NCBI GenBank assembly: GCA_024277475.1
Contig: JAJRVC010000491.1
Span: forward strand, 1-19,861
Direction of reading: 5' to 3'
Length of the DNA: 19,861 bases
DNA from: Deltaproteobacteria bacterium
GTDB taxonomy: Bacteria > Desulfobacterota > Desulfobacteria > Desulfobacterales > JAFDCJ01
A program made the translations under genes and the position numbers. Positions 1-7,465 of this stretch are shown here, piece by piece; the first letter of the stretch is position 1; each line of letters opens with the position of its first letter. The notes under the pieces are model-generated. The model was given only the letters and a program-made list of their open reading frames with translations. It ran no database searches and was not told the DNA's origin.

Positions 1-2
1 GG

Positions 3-152
3 TTCTTCATGGGCTTGACTACCCACAAAAATCCTTACGATTTAGAGACGATTGATCCGGTGAATATTCTACCGTCCGCCATGATCCAAAAGCCGGAGGG
101 TTATACCTTTGACCAGTGGACGGCTGCATGGGAAAAGCAAGTAAAGGGTTAG
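3..152 (+). CDS. 3' end of a probable ABC transporter substrate-binding protein (partial)
   Basis: An open frame enters from the left edge and ends at TAG 150-152, giving about 49 residues that end in QWTAAWEKQVKG. The fragment is hydrophilic and has no membrane segment. Its main support is position: it lies directly upstream of livH/livM/livG/livF-type genes on the same strand, where branched-chain amino acid type systems usually carry their periplasmic binding protein (LivK-like). The fragment itself is too short for a family match, so the call is an inference from context. A terminator-like hairpin follows within 10 bases. That is common after binding-protein genes, whose product is needed in excess over the membrane components. 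Confidence 0.5.
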   Translation, partial: FFMGLTTHKNPYDLETIDPVNILPSAMIQKPEGYTFDQWTAAWEKQVKG

Positions 153-161
153 CGCGATTTG

Positions 162-208
162 GTGACAAGGGGCAGCCAGGCGCCTGCCCCCTTTGTCACT
201 TCTTTTTC
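162..208 (+). terminator. Intrinsic terminator or attenuator after the binding-protein gene
   Basis: Left arm 162-175 (gtgacaaggggcag) pairs with right arm 184-199 (ctgccccctttgtcac) with two single-base bulges. It is followed by a T-rich run at 200-208 (ttctttttc). The hairpin starts 10 bases after the stop codon. No second strong promoter was recognised before livH, so it may be leaky and set a lower level for the downstream permease genes. Confidence 0.75.
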
Positions 209-344
209 TATCTCCTTGAAGGGAGTTGCAAAACGTAGGTAGCTACCAGAATACCATTATCAAAACCGGCATTTTTATTTCTCACAGGCTATCTCTTACG
301 TAACCTTGGGGGCTTAATTCCCGTTCTGAAGTATTGAGGAACTC

Positions 345-1229
345 ATGACCGAGCTCATCATTAACATACTGTTTAGCGGTGCTTTTCATGCGTCAGTACT
401 TTTTCTTGTGGCAGCTGGGCTGCAGTTGGTGTTCGGGGTACAAAAAATCTTTAACCTGGCTTGCGGGAGCTTTTACGCTCTCGGGGCATATCTTGGCATT
501 GTTTTTGTTAAATATTTTTTCGCCCTTGGAGGCCCACCCTTGCTGGCCATCATCCCGCTGCTGGCTGCCGGGTTTGCCCTTGCGGTTATCGGTCCAATCA
601 TCGAAAGAGGATTGCTTCAGTTTGTTTACAATCGTGACGAACATTTCCAGCTTTTACTGACCTTCGCCCTTCTTCTGATGATCGAAGATATCATTAAATT
701 TATTTGGGGGACGTATCCCCTTTCCACCCAGGGTGTTTACCTGGCATTCGGAACCCTTAACATCTTCAGCGCCACCATTCCTGTTTATAACATCATCGTT
801 ATCGCTGCCTCCATCATCGTGGCCGGGATCATGGCCTATATCCTTTCCAATACCCGCTTTGGTCGGATCATCCGAGCCACTTCAGACAATAAGGAGATGG
901 CGCAGGGATTGGGTATAAATATCAATAATGTCTATGTTAAGGTTTTTACCCTCGGGACCGTGCTGGGCACCATCGGGGGCGCCCTTGTCATTCCCACCAC
1001 CGCGGCCATGAGCGAAATGGCGGTTGATTTAATCGTCCTGGCCTTCGCTGTGGTTGTCATCGGCGGACTGGGCAGCATGAAGGGCGCTTTTGTCGGTGCC
1101 TTGTTGGTTGGTATTTTAAAATCCGTCTCGGTTGCGTTTTTCCCGGAACTGGAGATGCTATTGATTTACCTGATCGTTATTGCGGTTCTGATTTTCAAAC
1201 CCCAGGGTCTGTTTGGAACGACAATTTAG
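345..1229 (+). CDS. livH: Branched-chain amino acid-type ABC transporter permease, LivH family
   Basis: This is a 294-residue integral membrane protein, the usual length for LivH. It has about eight hydrophobic segments spread over its length. The family region GLGININNVYVKVFTLG and the late GGLGSMKGAFVGALLVG segment (approximately residues 238-256) match the LivH/LivM EAA-like region that contacts the ATPases. The start ATG is preceded by TGAGGA at 335-340. It should form the inner-membrane channel as a heterodimer with the LivM-type protein encoded next. The solute need not be a branched-chain amino acid: this family also imports amides, urea and aromatic acids, and the downstream methyltransferase suggests a methylated substrate here. 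The family call is firm; the substrate is unknown. Confidence 0.93.
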   Translation: MTELIINILFSGAFHASVLFLVAAGLQLVFGVQKIFNLACGSFYALGAYLGIVFVKYFFALGGPPLLAIIPLLAAGFALAVIGPIIERGLLQFVYNRDEHFQLLLTFALLLMIEDIIKFIWGTYPLSTQGVYLAFGTLNIFSATIPVYNIIVIAASIIVAGIMAYILSNTRFGRIIRATSDNKEMAQGLGININNVYVKVFTLGTVLGTIGGALVIPTTAAMSEMAVDLIVLAFAVVVIGGLGSMKGAFVGALLVGILKSVSVAFFPELEMLLIYLIVIAVLIFKPQGLFGTTI

Positions 1230-1286
1230 TGGTTTACCGTTCTGATTTTTTCAACATGGGGTCCAACTGTACGTGGGGATTTGTCC

Positions 1287-2270
1287 ATGAATAAAACCGG
1301 AATCATTCTTACGCTTCTGATCCTGGCCTTTCTGGTTGTTTGGCCCCAGGTGGGTCCCGAATACCAAGTCTACCTTACCCTTTCCTTTTTTGCCTATTCA
1401 GTTGCCCTTTTGGGCCTGAATCTTTTATTTAACTATACCGGTCTTCTATCTTTCGGCCATGCGTTGTTCATCGGCATCGGAGGTTACACGGCCGCATTTT
1501 TTACGTCGAAGTTCAATATACCTTATATGGAGGTTTCCATTCTTGTTACGATTCTTCTATCCGGAACCGTAGCCATGCTGATTGGACTGATTTGTGTCCG
1601 CTATATAAAAATATATTTTGCCATGTTGACGCTGGCCTTCGGCATGCTGTTTCATTCCTTTTTGATGAAAACCTATTACCTCACCGGCGGGGATGAGGGG
1701 ATGTCCGTTGAGCAACCACATCTTCTGGGAATGGATTTCAGCTCCATGGATCAGATGGCGTTTTTCTCCGGTCCTTATTACTATTATAGTCTTGGTGTTC
1801 TCATCCTGGCTTCTTTTGCCATGTGGCGGATTGTACACTCGCCTTTCGGGTTGTGCCTTACGTCCATCAGGGATAATCCCGATAAGGCGGAGTATCTGGG
1901 TATCGGAATCAGAAAATATCGTCTGGTTGCCTTCATTATTTCGGGATGCTTTGCAGGTGTAGGGGGTGTGCTCCTTGCGCCGGTAACCGGACATATGGAT
2001 CCAGGAATGGTCTTCTGGACCCATTCAGGCGATATGGTCTTCATGACCCTATTGGGTGGATTTACCAATTTTTTTGGGCCGATGCTGGGATCGGTTATCT
2101 TCATAACCCTCCGGGACGTCATAAGCTCTTTCACTGAATACTGGAGATTTGTTTTCGGAGCCCTTTTAGCGGCAATCGTCATATTGGCTCCCGGAGGTGT
2201 TATGGAGGTTTTCTCGACTCTATTTAACTTGATCAGAAAAAAATTCATGGCCTCAGAGAGAATATCATGA
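1287..2270 (+). CDS. livM: Branched-chain amino acid-type ABC transporter permease, LivM family
   Basis: This 327-residue multi-span membrane protein is the second channel subunit. It carries the typical early segment NYTGLLSFGHALFIGIGGY and the late loop GIGIRKYRLVAFIISGCFAG followed by a GGFTNFFGPMLGS stretch, both characteristic of LivM. A TTG at 1281 is in frame, but ATG 1287 is preferred because the purine-rich GTGGGGA at about 1273-1279 then sits at normal spacing. The gene begins 57 bases after livH, and its stop overlaps the start of the ATPase gene (ATGA), showing translational coupling. It pairs with LivH in the inner membrane. Confidence 0.92.
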   Translation: MNKTGIILTLLILAFLVVWPQVGPEYQVYLTLSFFAYSVALLGLNLLFNYTGLLSFGHALFIGIGGYTAAFFTSKFNIPYMEVSILVTILLSGTVAMLIGLICVRYIKIYFAMLTLAFGMLFHSFLMKTYYLTGGDEGMSVEQPHLLGMDFSSMDQMAFFSGPYYYYSLGVLILASFAMWRIVHSPFGLCLTSIRDNPDKAEYLGIGIRKYRLVAFIISGCFAGVGGVLLAPVTGHMDPGMVFWTHSGDMVFMTLLGGFTNFFGPMLGSVIFITLRDVISSFTEYWRFVFGALLAAIVILAPGGVMEVFSTLFNLIRKKFMASERIS

Positions 2271-3067
2271 TTCTGGAAGCTATTAATATCAGCAAATTTT
2301 ACGGGGGCTTTTGTGCCCTGGACAATGTGAGCATTGCCATCAAAGAAGGTGAGTTTGTATCCGTCATTGGTCCAAACGGGGCCGGCAAAACAACAATGAT
2401 CAACGTATTAACCGGATTTTTAAAACCTGAAGAAGGGCAGGTTTTCTTTAAGGGCAAAAATATTGCCGGGAAGGGTCCTGAAAAATTAACCCGGCTCGGC
2501 ATTGCCCGCAGTTTTCAGCTGCTGCATATTTTCCCCGATCTTTCAATCTTGGACACTATAAAGGCGGCCGTGATTTCAAGACAAGGTAAGGGGCTGAAGT
2601 TTTTTAAAAACCTTGCCAAAGACAAACAAGTCCAGGAAGAAGCCTTGGAGATTGCAGAGCTGTTTGAGCTTTCAGATCAATTAGAAGAAAAGGTTAAGAA
2701 CTTCCCCCAGGGAACTAAAAAGCTTGTGGATGTGGCCTCGGCCTTTGCCTTGCGGCCGGAAATCATCCTTTTGGACGAACCCACCAGTGGTGTGAGTACC
2801 AGCGACAAAAACAAAATCATGCAGGCTCTTGTGGAGGCTTCCAATAAAATTGGTATCAAAACCATCCTCCAGGTAGAACACGACATGGACATCGTATTCT
2901 CTTATTCCGATCGTATTATTGCGGTTCAGCAGGGAAAGATCCTGGCAGATGGTCCGCCGGACGAAATCGAAGGAAATGAAGACGTCATTTGTCATGTGGT
3001 AGGCCAGAAGGAGTGCTTCCAGATCTTTGACCATATTATGGAGATGAATCGAAAGGAGAGGACTTAG
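2267..3067 (+). CDS. livG: ABC transporter ATP-binding protein, LivG type, with a divergent signature motif
   Basis: A 266-residue cytoplasmic ATPase of the importer. Visible motifs are Walker A GPNGAGKT (about 35-42), Q-loop Q84 in RSFQLLHIFP, Walker B ILLDE (about 167-171) and the H-loop histidine in VEHD (H205). The ABC signature, LSGGQ or LSYGQ in most relatives, reads FPQGT (146-150) here, so one composite ATP site may be weak. The C-terminal DEPTSGVS after Walker B matches a LivG-like subgroup I recall with altered signatures. The start overlaps the livM stop, so translation is coupled. The partner is the LivF-type protein 6 bases downstream. The fold assignment is firm; the kinetic consequence is inference. 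Confidence 0.92.
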   Translation: MILEAINISKFYGGFCALDNVSIAIKEGEFVSVIGPNGAGKTTMINVLTGFLKPEEGQVFFKGKNIAGKGPEKLTRLGIARSFQLLHIFPDLSILDTIKAAVISRQGKGLKFFKNLAKDKQVQEEALEIAELFELSDQLEEKVKNFPQGTKKLVDVASAFALRPEIILLDEPTSGVSTSDKNKIMQALVEASNKIGIKTILQVEHDMDIVFSYSDRIIAVQQGKILADGPPDEIEGNEDVICHVVGQKECFQIFDHIMEMNRKERT

Positions 3068-3073
3068 ATTGCT

Positions 3074-3781
3074 ATGTTATCCGTTGATTCGATAGATGTT
3101 TTTATCAAAACCAGCCGTATCTTGCGGAATGTATCATTGCAGGCCGGAAAAGGAGAGGTGGTTTGTCTCATTGGTAGAAATGGAGCAGGTAAAACGACAA
3201 CGCTGCGGACAATCATGGGCTACCTCAAACCGGAGAGAGGACATGTCAATTTTCAAGACCGGGATATTACCAAAATGAGTCCCCATGAAATCAGTCGTGT
3301 GGGCATTGGTTACGCTCCTGAAGACAGTGGCATATTCCCGGATCTGACCACCCATGAAAACATTGAAATCGCCACCTGGTCCAGGGTCACCGAAAAATCC
3401 GAAAAGCAACGGATAAATCTGGCCTATGAAGTTTTCCCGGTCCTCAAAGGGTATAAAAAGCGAAAAGGAACCCATATGAGCGGCGGTGAGCGTAAAATGC
3501 TTTCAATTGCCAGGGCCCTTGCCTTGGACGCCGAGCTGTTCTTGCTGGACGAACCTTTTGAAGGACTGGCTCCTGCGATCGTCACAGAAGTTGCCAACAG
3601 CATCCAGCGGATTACCCGTATGGGGCCGTCCATTTTTATTTGTGAATCGAATATCTACCATGTACCTGACTTTACAGACCTCCTTTACGTCATCGAGCGC
3701 GGGGAAATTATCTTTGCGGGGAAACCCGAAGAAGTCGTTCAAAAAAAAGATGTCCTGAGGATCATTGCCGGAACGGCCTGA
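3074..3781 (+). CDS. livF: ABC transporter ATP-binding protein, LivF type
   Basis: This 235-residue ATPase has the standard LivF length. Motifs are Walker A GRNGAGKT (34-41), the LivF-typical GYAPEDSGIFPDLT region (79-92), a good signature MSGGE (135-139) and Walker B FLLDE (156-160). The switch region reads ICESNIYHV and lacks the H-loop histidine; LivF proteins often have VEQN here, so this is mostly family-normal. GAAAGGAGAGGACT upstream supplies the ribosome binding site and supports ATG 3074. With LivG it forms the nucleotide-binding heterodimer. No terminator follows, so transcription probably continues into the methyltransferase gene 48 bases downstream. Confidence 0.92.
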   Translation: MLSVDSIDVFIKTSRILRNVSLQAGKGEVVCLIGRNGAGKTTTLRTIMGYLKPERGHVNFQDRDITKMSPHEISRVGIGYAPEDSGIFPDLTTHENIEIATWSRVTEKSEKQRINLAYEVFPVLKGYKKRKGTHMSGGERKMLSIARALALDAELFLLDEPFEGLAPAIVTEVANSIQRITRMGPSIFICESNIYHVPDFTDLLYVIERGEIIFAGKPEEVVQKKDVLRIIAGTA

Positions 3782-3829
3782 CAACACTATGTAATTGCCG
3801 TATATTAACTTACTTTAAGGAGATCGGAA

Positions 3830-5605
3830 ATGGCCAGAAAACCAAAACCTGATTTTGAAAGATTTATGACCACGCTCAACTGTGAAGAACCCGACCGGGT
3901 ACCGCTAGGTGACTGGCATGTGGACCAGCTGCCCAAAGAAGGCTACCTTGGCAAAAAGATTGTTACCTCCCAGGACCAGGTAGATTTCTGGTATACTGCA
4001 GGATTTGATTATATAACATCCTCTGCAGGGATTTTAGAACCGGTCCGCGCTCCGGAAGGCATGACTATCAAGGGCGATTCGGTTCATACGGAGTATGGTG
4101 AAGGACACACCGAAAGAGAATGGGCCCATGAACATGAGGGAACCATCACAAATTGGGAAGCGTATGAGAAATACCGATGGCCCACCGTGGATGATTTTGA
4201 TCTTTCCAAATGGGATGTTTTTGACAATATCCTGCCAAGCGGCATGAAAGCCGTACTCCTTTTGGGAAAAATTTATACGACGGTCTGGATGTTTATGGGA
4301 GCGGGCATGTTCTTCAAGGCGCTTGAGTCCAATGAAGCACTTGTGGCTGCAATGTTTGAGAAAATCGGAAAGATTCAATACGAGACCTTTCTCAGGGTAA
4401 TCGAACATCCCTGTGTCGGCGCCGTATTGAATCCCGATGATATCGCCCACAATACCGGACTTTTAGTGCATCCCAGGCACCTTAGGAGATACCTTTTCCC
4501 GTGGTACAAAAAAATTGGTGATATCTGTCGCGACAAGGGCTTGGGATTTATTTTCCACAGCGACGGGGATTGTACCGAGACAATGGATGACCTGATCGAC
4601 TGCGGCTTTCATGGTTTCAATCCGATTCAACCCAATGCCATGGACATTGAAGAAGTCAAGAAAAAGTGGGGCCAAAAATTGTGTCTGATCGGCAATCTCA
4701 ATTTGGATTCAACCCTCACCTTGGGATCGCCCCAAGATGTGCGAGCCGAGGTCTACGAGCGGATCAGGACCATCGGACCCGGTGGCGGCTATATGGTGGC
4801 CTCATCCAATTCTATTACGGATTACGTACCCTTGGAAAATATGAAAGCCCTGATTGAGGCCACCTTTGAATTCGGACAGTATCCCATTGAGCTTGAGAAA
4901 GGGGGCGTGCAGGGCAAAATTTGGGCATACCAGGGCAAGGCCAAAAAAGAGGGTGTTGCCTCTGGTAGTGAACTGGATGTCCGCGCTTATCTGGCGGGGC
5001 TGCTAAGCAATGATATATCCCGTGTCGTAGAATTGGCACAAAAAGACCTTGATGCGGGTGTCGATCCGGCAGACGTTGTCAAAAGAGGATTAATACCGGC
5101 GATGACGGATGTAGGCAATAAATTTCAGACCGGTGAAATCTATATTCCTGAAATGATGCTGGCCGCCAGAACCATGTCGGGAACCATAGACAAACTCAAA
5201 GATGTGCTTGTGGGAAAAAACGAAGAAAAACTCGGTAATGTGGTTATTGGAACAGTTAAAGGGGATCTGCATGACATCGGAAAAAACCTTGTCATCATGA
5301 TGCTGGAGGGTCAGGGGTTTTCAGTAAAAGATCTGGGTGTTTCGGTGAGTCCTGAAAAATTCATCCAGTCCATCAGAGAAAAAAACGTGGACATCGTGTG
5401 CCTTAGTGCGTTGCTGACCACTACGATGGTTGAAATGAAGAACACGATCGGTGCCTTGCAGGAAGCAGGGATGAAAGACAGCGTCAGGGTAATCGTCGGC
5501 GGGGCGCCGGTCACCCAGAGTTTTGCCGATGAAATCGGTGCAGATGGATATGCTTATGATGCTCCGGGTGCGGCCCAGCTCTGCAAGGAACTCCTTTCTG
5601 CTTAA
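3830..5605 (+). CDS. Fused methyltransferase-corrinoid protein (URO-D/MtaA-type domain plus B12-binding domain, CmuA-like architecture)
   Basis: A 591-residue cytoplasmic two-part enzyme. Residues about 1-350 form a URO-D/MtaA-type TIM-barrel methyltransferase. After a linker, 381-460 is the helical cap of methyltransferase corrinoid proteins, and 470-591 is the Rossmann B12-binding domain. The latter contains the lower-ligand motif D479-x-H481-x-x-G484, then SALLT (526-530) and VGGAP (556-560). Chloromethane methyltransferase CmuA has the same order. In MtaA/CmuA, zinc is held by an H-x-C-(n)-C motif. Here the equivalents appear to be H243-S-D245 and an ASSNSI stretch (324-329), so both cysteines seem replaced. 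SD AAGGAGAT at about 3817-3824 fixes the start. The methyl donor is unknown: an imported methoxy or N-methyl compound is inferred from the upstream ABC genes. No separate corrinoid:folate methyltransferase is visible in the window. Confidence 0.88.
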   Translation: MARKPKPDFERFMTTLNCEEPDRVPLGDWHVDQLPKEGYLGKKIVTSQDQVDFWYTAGFDYITSSAGILEPVRAPEGMTIKGDSVHTEYGEGHTEREWAHEHEGTITNWEAYEKYRWPTVDDFDLSKWDVFDNILPSGMKAVLLLGKIYTTVWMFMGAGMFFKALESNEALVAAMFEKIGKIQYETFLRVIEHPCVGAVLNPDDIAHNTGLLVHPRHLRRYLFPWYKKIGDICRDKGLGFIFHSDGDCTETMDDLIDCGFHGFNPIQPNAMDIEEVKKKWGQKLCLIGNLNLDSTLTLGSPQDVRAEVYERIRTIGPGGGYMVASSNSITDYVPLENMKALIEATFEFGQYPIELEKGGVQGKIWAYQGKAKKEGVASGSELDVRAYLAGLLSNDISRVVELAQKDLDAGVDPADVVKRGLIPAMTDVGNKFQTGEIYIPEMMLAARTMSGTIDKLKDVLVGKNEEKLGNVVIGTVKGDLHDIGKNLVIMMLEGQGFSVKDLGVSVSPEKFIQSIREKNVDIVCLSALLTTTMVEMKNTIGALQEAGMKDSVRVIVGGAPVTQSFADEIGADGYAYDAPGAAQLCKELLSA

Positions 5606-5686
5606 GTCCAAACCGCCTCCGGATACCCTTGCCGCACTCTGAGGAGGCACACAAAAATTGTTAAATACCAATTCCCTGGTAAAGCT

Positions 5687-6388
5687 ATGGCCATGTCAGC
5701 AATTAATTCTGAAAGGACACCGGGCCGGACGGTTGTAGTGGCGTGCCGTGTGATGGAGCCGGAACTGGAGAGGGTCCGCAAAGGGCTCGACCATGTTGAG
5801 ATCCGATATCTCAAACAGGTTCTCCACCGCACGCCCAAAGAGATGGCTGGTCTAATCCAGGAGCAGGTCGATGAGGCAGCAGGCTATGCTGAGCGAATCG
5901 TGCTTGGATACGGCCTCTGTTCAAACGGGATCGTGGGTGTCAAAGCAAGAGACCAGGGATTGATTGTTCCTAAATGCCATGACTGCATCGGCTTTTTTCT
6001 GGGCTCTCCTGCTGTGCACAAAAGGGCCTTTGAGGAGAGACCGGGCACCTACTATTTAACACCCGGTTGGGTGGCGGAAAAAAAGGACCCTTTGGGGATC
6101 GTCGAGGAAGACTATATGACCCGGTATGACCGGCAGACAGCCATGTGGGTCATGGCGGAAGAATTGAAACACTACACTCACATTACCCTAATCGACGTCG
6201 AAGTGAAAGACATAGGCCCCCTGAGAGACAGGGCCATGGAAAACGCGCGTGTATTAAAGAAAAAGTATGAGGAAATAAAGGGGAGCTTGGGTTATTTTTC
6301 CAAGATTGTTCGGGGCGCCTACGATTCTGAATTGTTTTTCAAGCTGAAACCCGATGAGAGGGTCAGCCAGGAGATGTTCATTATGTGA
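5687..6388 (+). CDS. DUF1638 family protein
   Basis: A 233-residue soluble protein recognised as DUF1638 by the VVACRVMEPEL N-terminal strand, the conserved GYGLCSNG (74-81, Cys78) and the CHDC pair (97-100) followed by FFLGS. The cysteine-containing motifs suggest metal or cofactor binding, but no reaction is established for this family. From memory, DUF1638 genes are often found beside corrinoid methyltransferase genes, and that is the setting here: the gene lies 81 bases after the fusion protein. No strong ribosome binding site precedes ATG 5687, and ATG 5693 is an alternative. A GAGGAGGC stretch at 5641-5648 is too far away and is partly paired with GCCTCC at 5615-5620. It may be an accessory or activation factor for the methyltransferase; this is inference. 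Confidence 0.75.
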   Translation: MAMSAINSERTPGRTVVVACRVMEPELERVRKGLDHVEIRYLKQVLHRTPKEMAGLIQEQVDEAAGYAERIVLGYGLCSNGIVGVKARDQGLIVPKCHDCIGFFLGSPAVHKRAFEERPGTYYLTPGWVAEKKDPLGIVEEDYMTRYDRQTAMWVMAEELKHYTHITLIDVEVKDIGPLRDRAMENARVLKKKYEEIKGSLGYFSKIVRGAYDSELFFKLKPDERVSQEMFIM

Positions 6389-6485
6389 CCAATTTCCTTT
6401 TCCCGATGCTCAAAAAGCTTTGCCATCCAGCCTATCCTCTATCACTATCCGTTAATGATCTATATTTTAACCTCAGTCACAACCA

Positions 6486-6496
6486 TGGTAAGACCA
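6486..6496. promoter_or_regulatory. Candidate operator for the FadR/GntR regulator (TGGT-N3-ACCA)
   Basis: The sequence TGGTAAGACCA is a perfect-arm palindrome with a 3-base centre. It fits the general TNGT-N3-ACNA pattern of FadR-subfamily GntR regulators, and the GACCAGTT right half matches the E. coli FadR half-site. It sits about 64 bases upstream of the -35 element of the adjacent GntR gene. The surrounding 6389-6710 interval has no gene. Confidence 0.5.
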
Positions 6497-6559
6497 GTTG
6501 ATGATTAACCATAAAAGCAATTTACCGTTTAGTGGTTTTTTCCGGCGAGGTGTTTGTAG

Positions 6560-6588
6560 TTGACAGGAAAATTTTGTAGGGATATAGT
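6560..6588 (+). promoter_or_regulatory. Sigma70-type promoter for the GntR regulator gene
   Basis: A perfect -35 TTGACA (6560-6565), a 17-base spacer and -10 TATAGT (6583-6588) predict transcription from about 6595. This is the best consensus promoter in the window. The leader to ATG 6711 is about 115 bases and carries a purine-rich AAGGAG at about 6603 that is not followed by an obvious start. Confidence 0.72.
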
Positions 6589-6710
6589 ATCGTGTTTAGA
6601 GTAAGGAGCACAGAGATTTTTTGCTCATCTTTTTCTTCCTTGATTTATAAGCTCGAATGATCCTGCTAACAAATTTTTCATTTTTATTACAAATACTTCA
6701 AAATGGTCTT

Positions 6711-7418
6711 ATGGTCAGTCCAGTTTTTAAGCCAATTAAGCAGGAAAAAATTTCCGCCAAAATAGTGGAGCAGATCAAAGCGCTCATTAACACGGGGGAT
6801 TTGAAGCCCGGCGATGCTCTTCCTGCCGAGAGAGAGCTAGTAAAGCTTTTTAGCGTGAGTCGCGCATCCCTGAGGGAAGCACTCAATTCACTTGTAGGGA
6901 TGGGATTCCTGGAGATGTCCCAAAGACACAGGACGATCGTAAAATCCTTGGTCGGGGGTAGAATCATGGAACCCCTGCACCAGCTTTTAAGGGAAGATGC
7001 CCAAACCGTCCTTGAACTTATCGAGGTCAGAAAGGCCATCGAAGCCTGGAACGCTCACTATGCGGCCAAGAGAGCAGGAGACGAGGACATTGCCCGCCTT
7101 GAGCAAAGTATTGAATCAATGAAGATCAAGATTGACCAGGGCCGCAGTGTCGTTGAAGACGATGCGGATTTCCATCTGGCAATCTCTGAGGCCACTCACA
7201 ACAAAATCCAGACGCACTTAATGTTTTCCATCTACGACATACTGAAAGAAAGCCTTAGAAAGTATTACGATAATATGGAACTGCTTGACATATATGGTCA
7301 GCACTACAAGGTGGTCGATGCGATTAAGAAAAGGGATGCACACTTGGCAAGACGCAGAATGTTAGAACATCTGGAATATGTAGAATCGATTGTAAAAGAT
7401 CCTGCTGGTTCCCATTAA
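6711..7418 (+). CDS. FadR-subfamily GntR transcriptional regulator (FCD effector domain)
   Basis: A 235-residue DNA-binding regulator. The N-terminal winged helix-turn-helix is clear (LKPGDALPAERELVKLFSVS about 31-50, then RASLREALNSLVGMGFLE). The C-terminal all-helical FCD domain has candidate metal/effector ligands D151, H155, H198 and H220 (D-A-D-F-H, QHYK and EHLEY). An in-frame ATG at 6657 would add 18 hydrophobic residues not expected in this family, so ATG 6711 is chosen, although neither start has a convincing ribosome binding site. It lies 322 bases downstream of the DUF1638 gene, on the same strand but with its own promoter. It probably controls the ABC/methyltransferase operon in response to an organic acid or the transported compound; this is inference. 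Confidence 0.88.
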   Translation: MVSPVFKPIKQEKISAKIVEQIKALINTGDLKPGDALPAERELVKLFSVSRASLREALNSLVGMGFLEMSQRHRTIVKSLVGGRIMEPLHQLLREDAQTVLELIEVRKAIEAWNAHYAAKRAGDEDIARLEQSIESMKIKIDQGRSVVEDDADFHLAISEATHNKIQTHLMFSIYDILKESLRKYYDNMELLDIYGQHYKVVDAIKKRDAHLARRRMLEHLEYVESIVKDPAGSH

Positions 7419-7465
7419 TGGAATCGAACGGAAAATTTCAGCCGAATCTGCAACCTGCTAAAGAT

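Noticed and set aside
5615..5648. GCCTCC/GGAGGC stem in front of the DUF1638 gene as a riboswitch or cobalamin-responsive element.
   Set aside because: Only 6 bp with a 22-base loop, and no B12-box-like conserved core was found.
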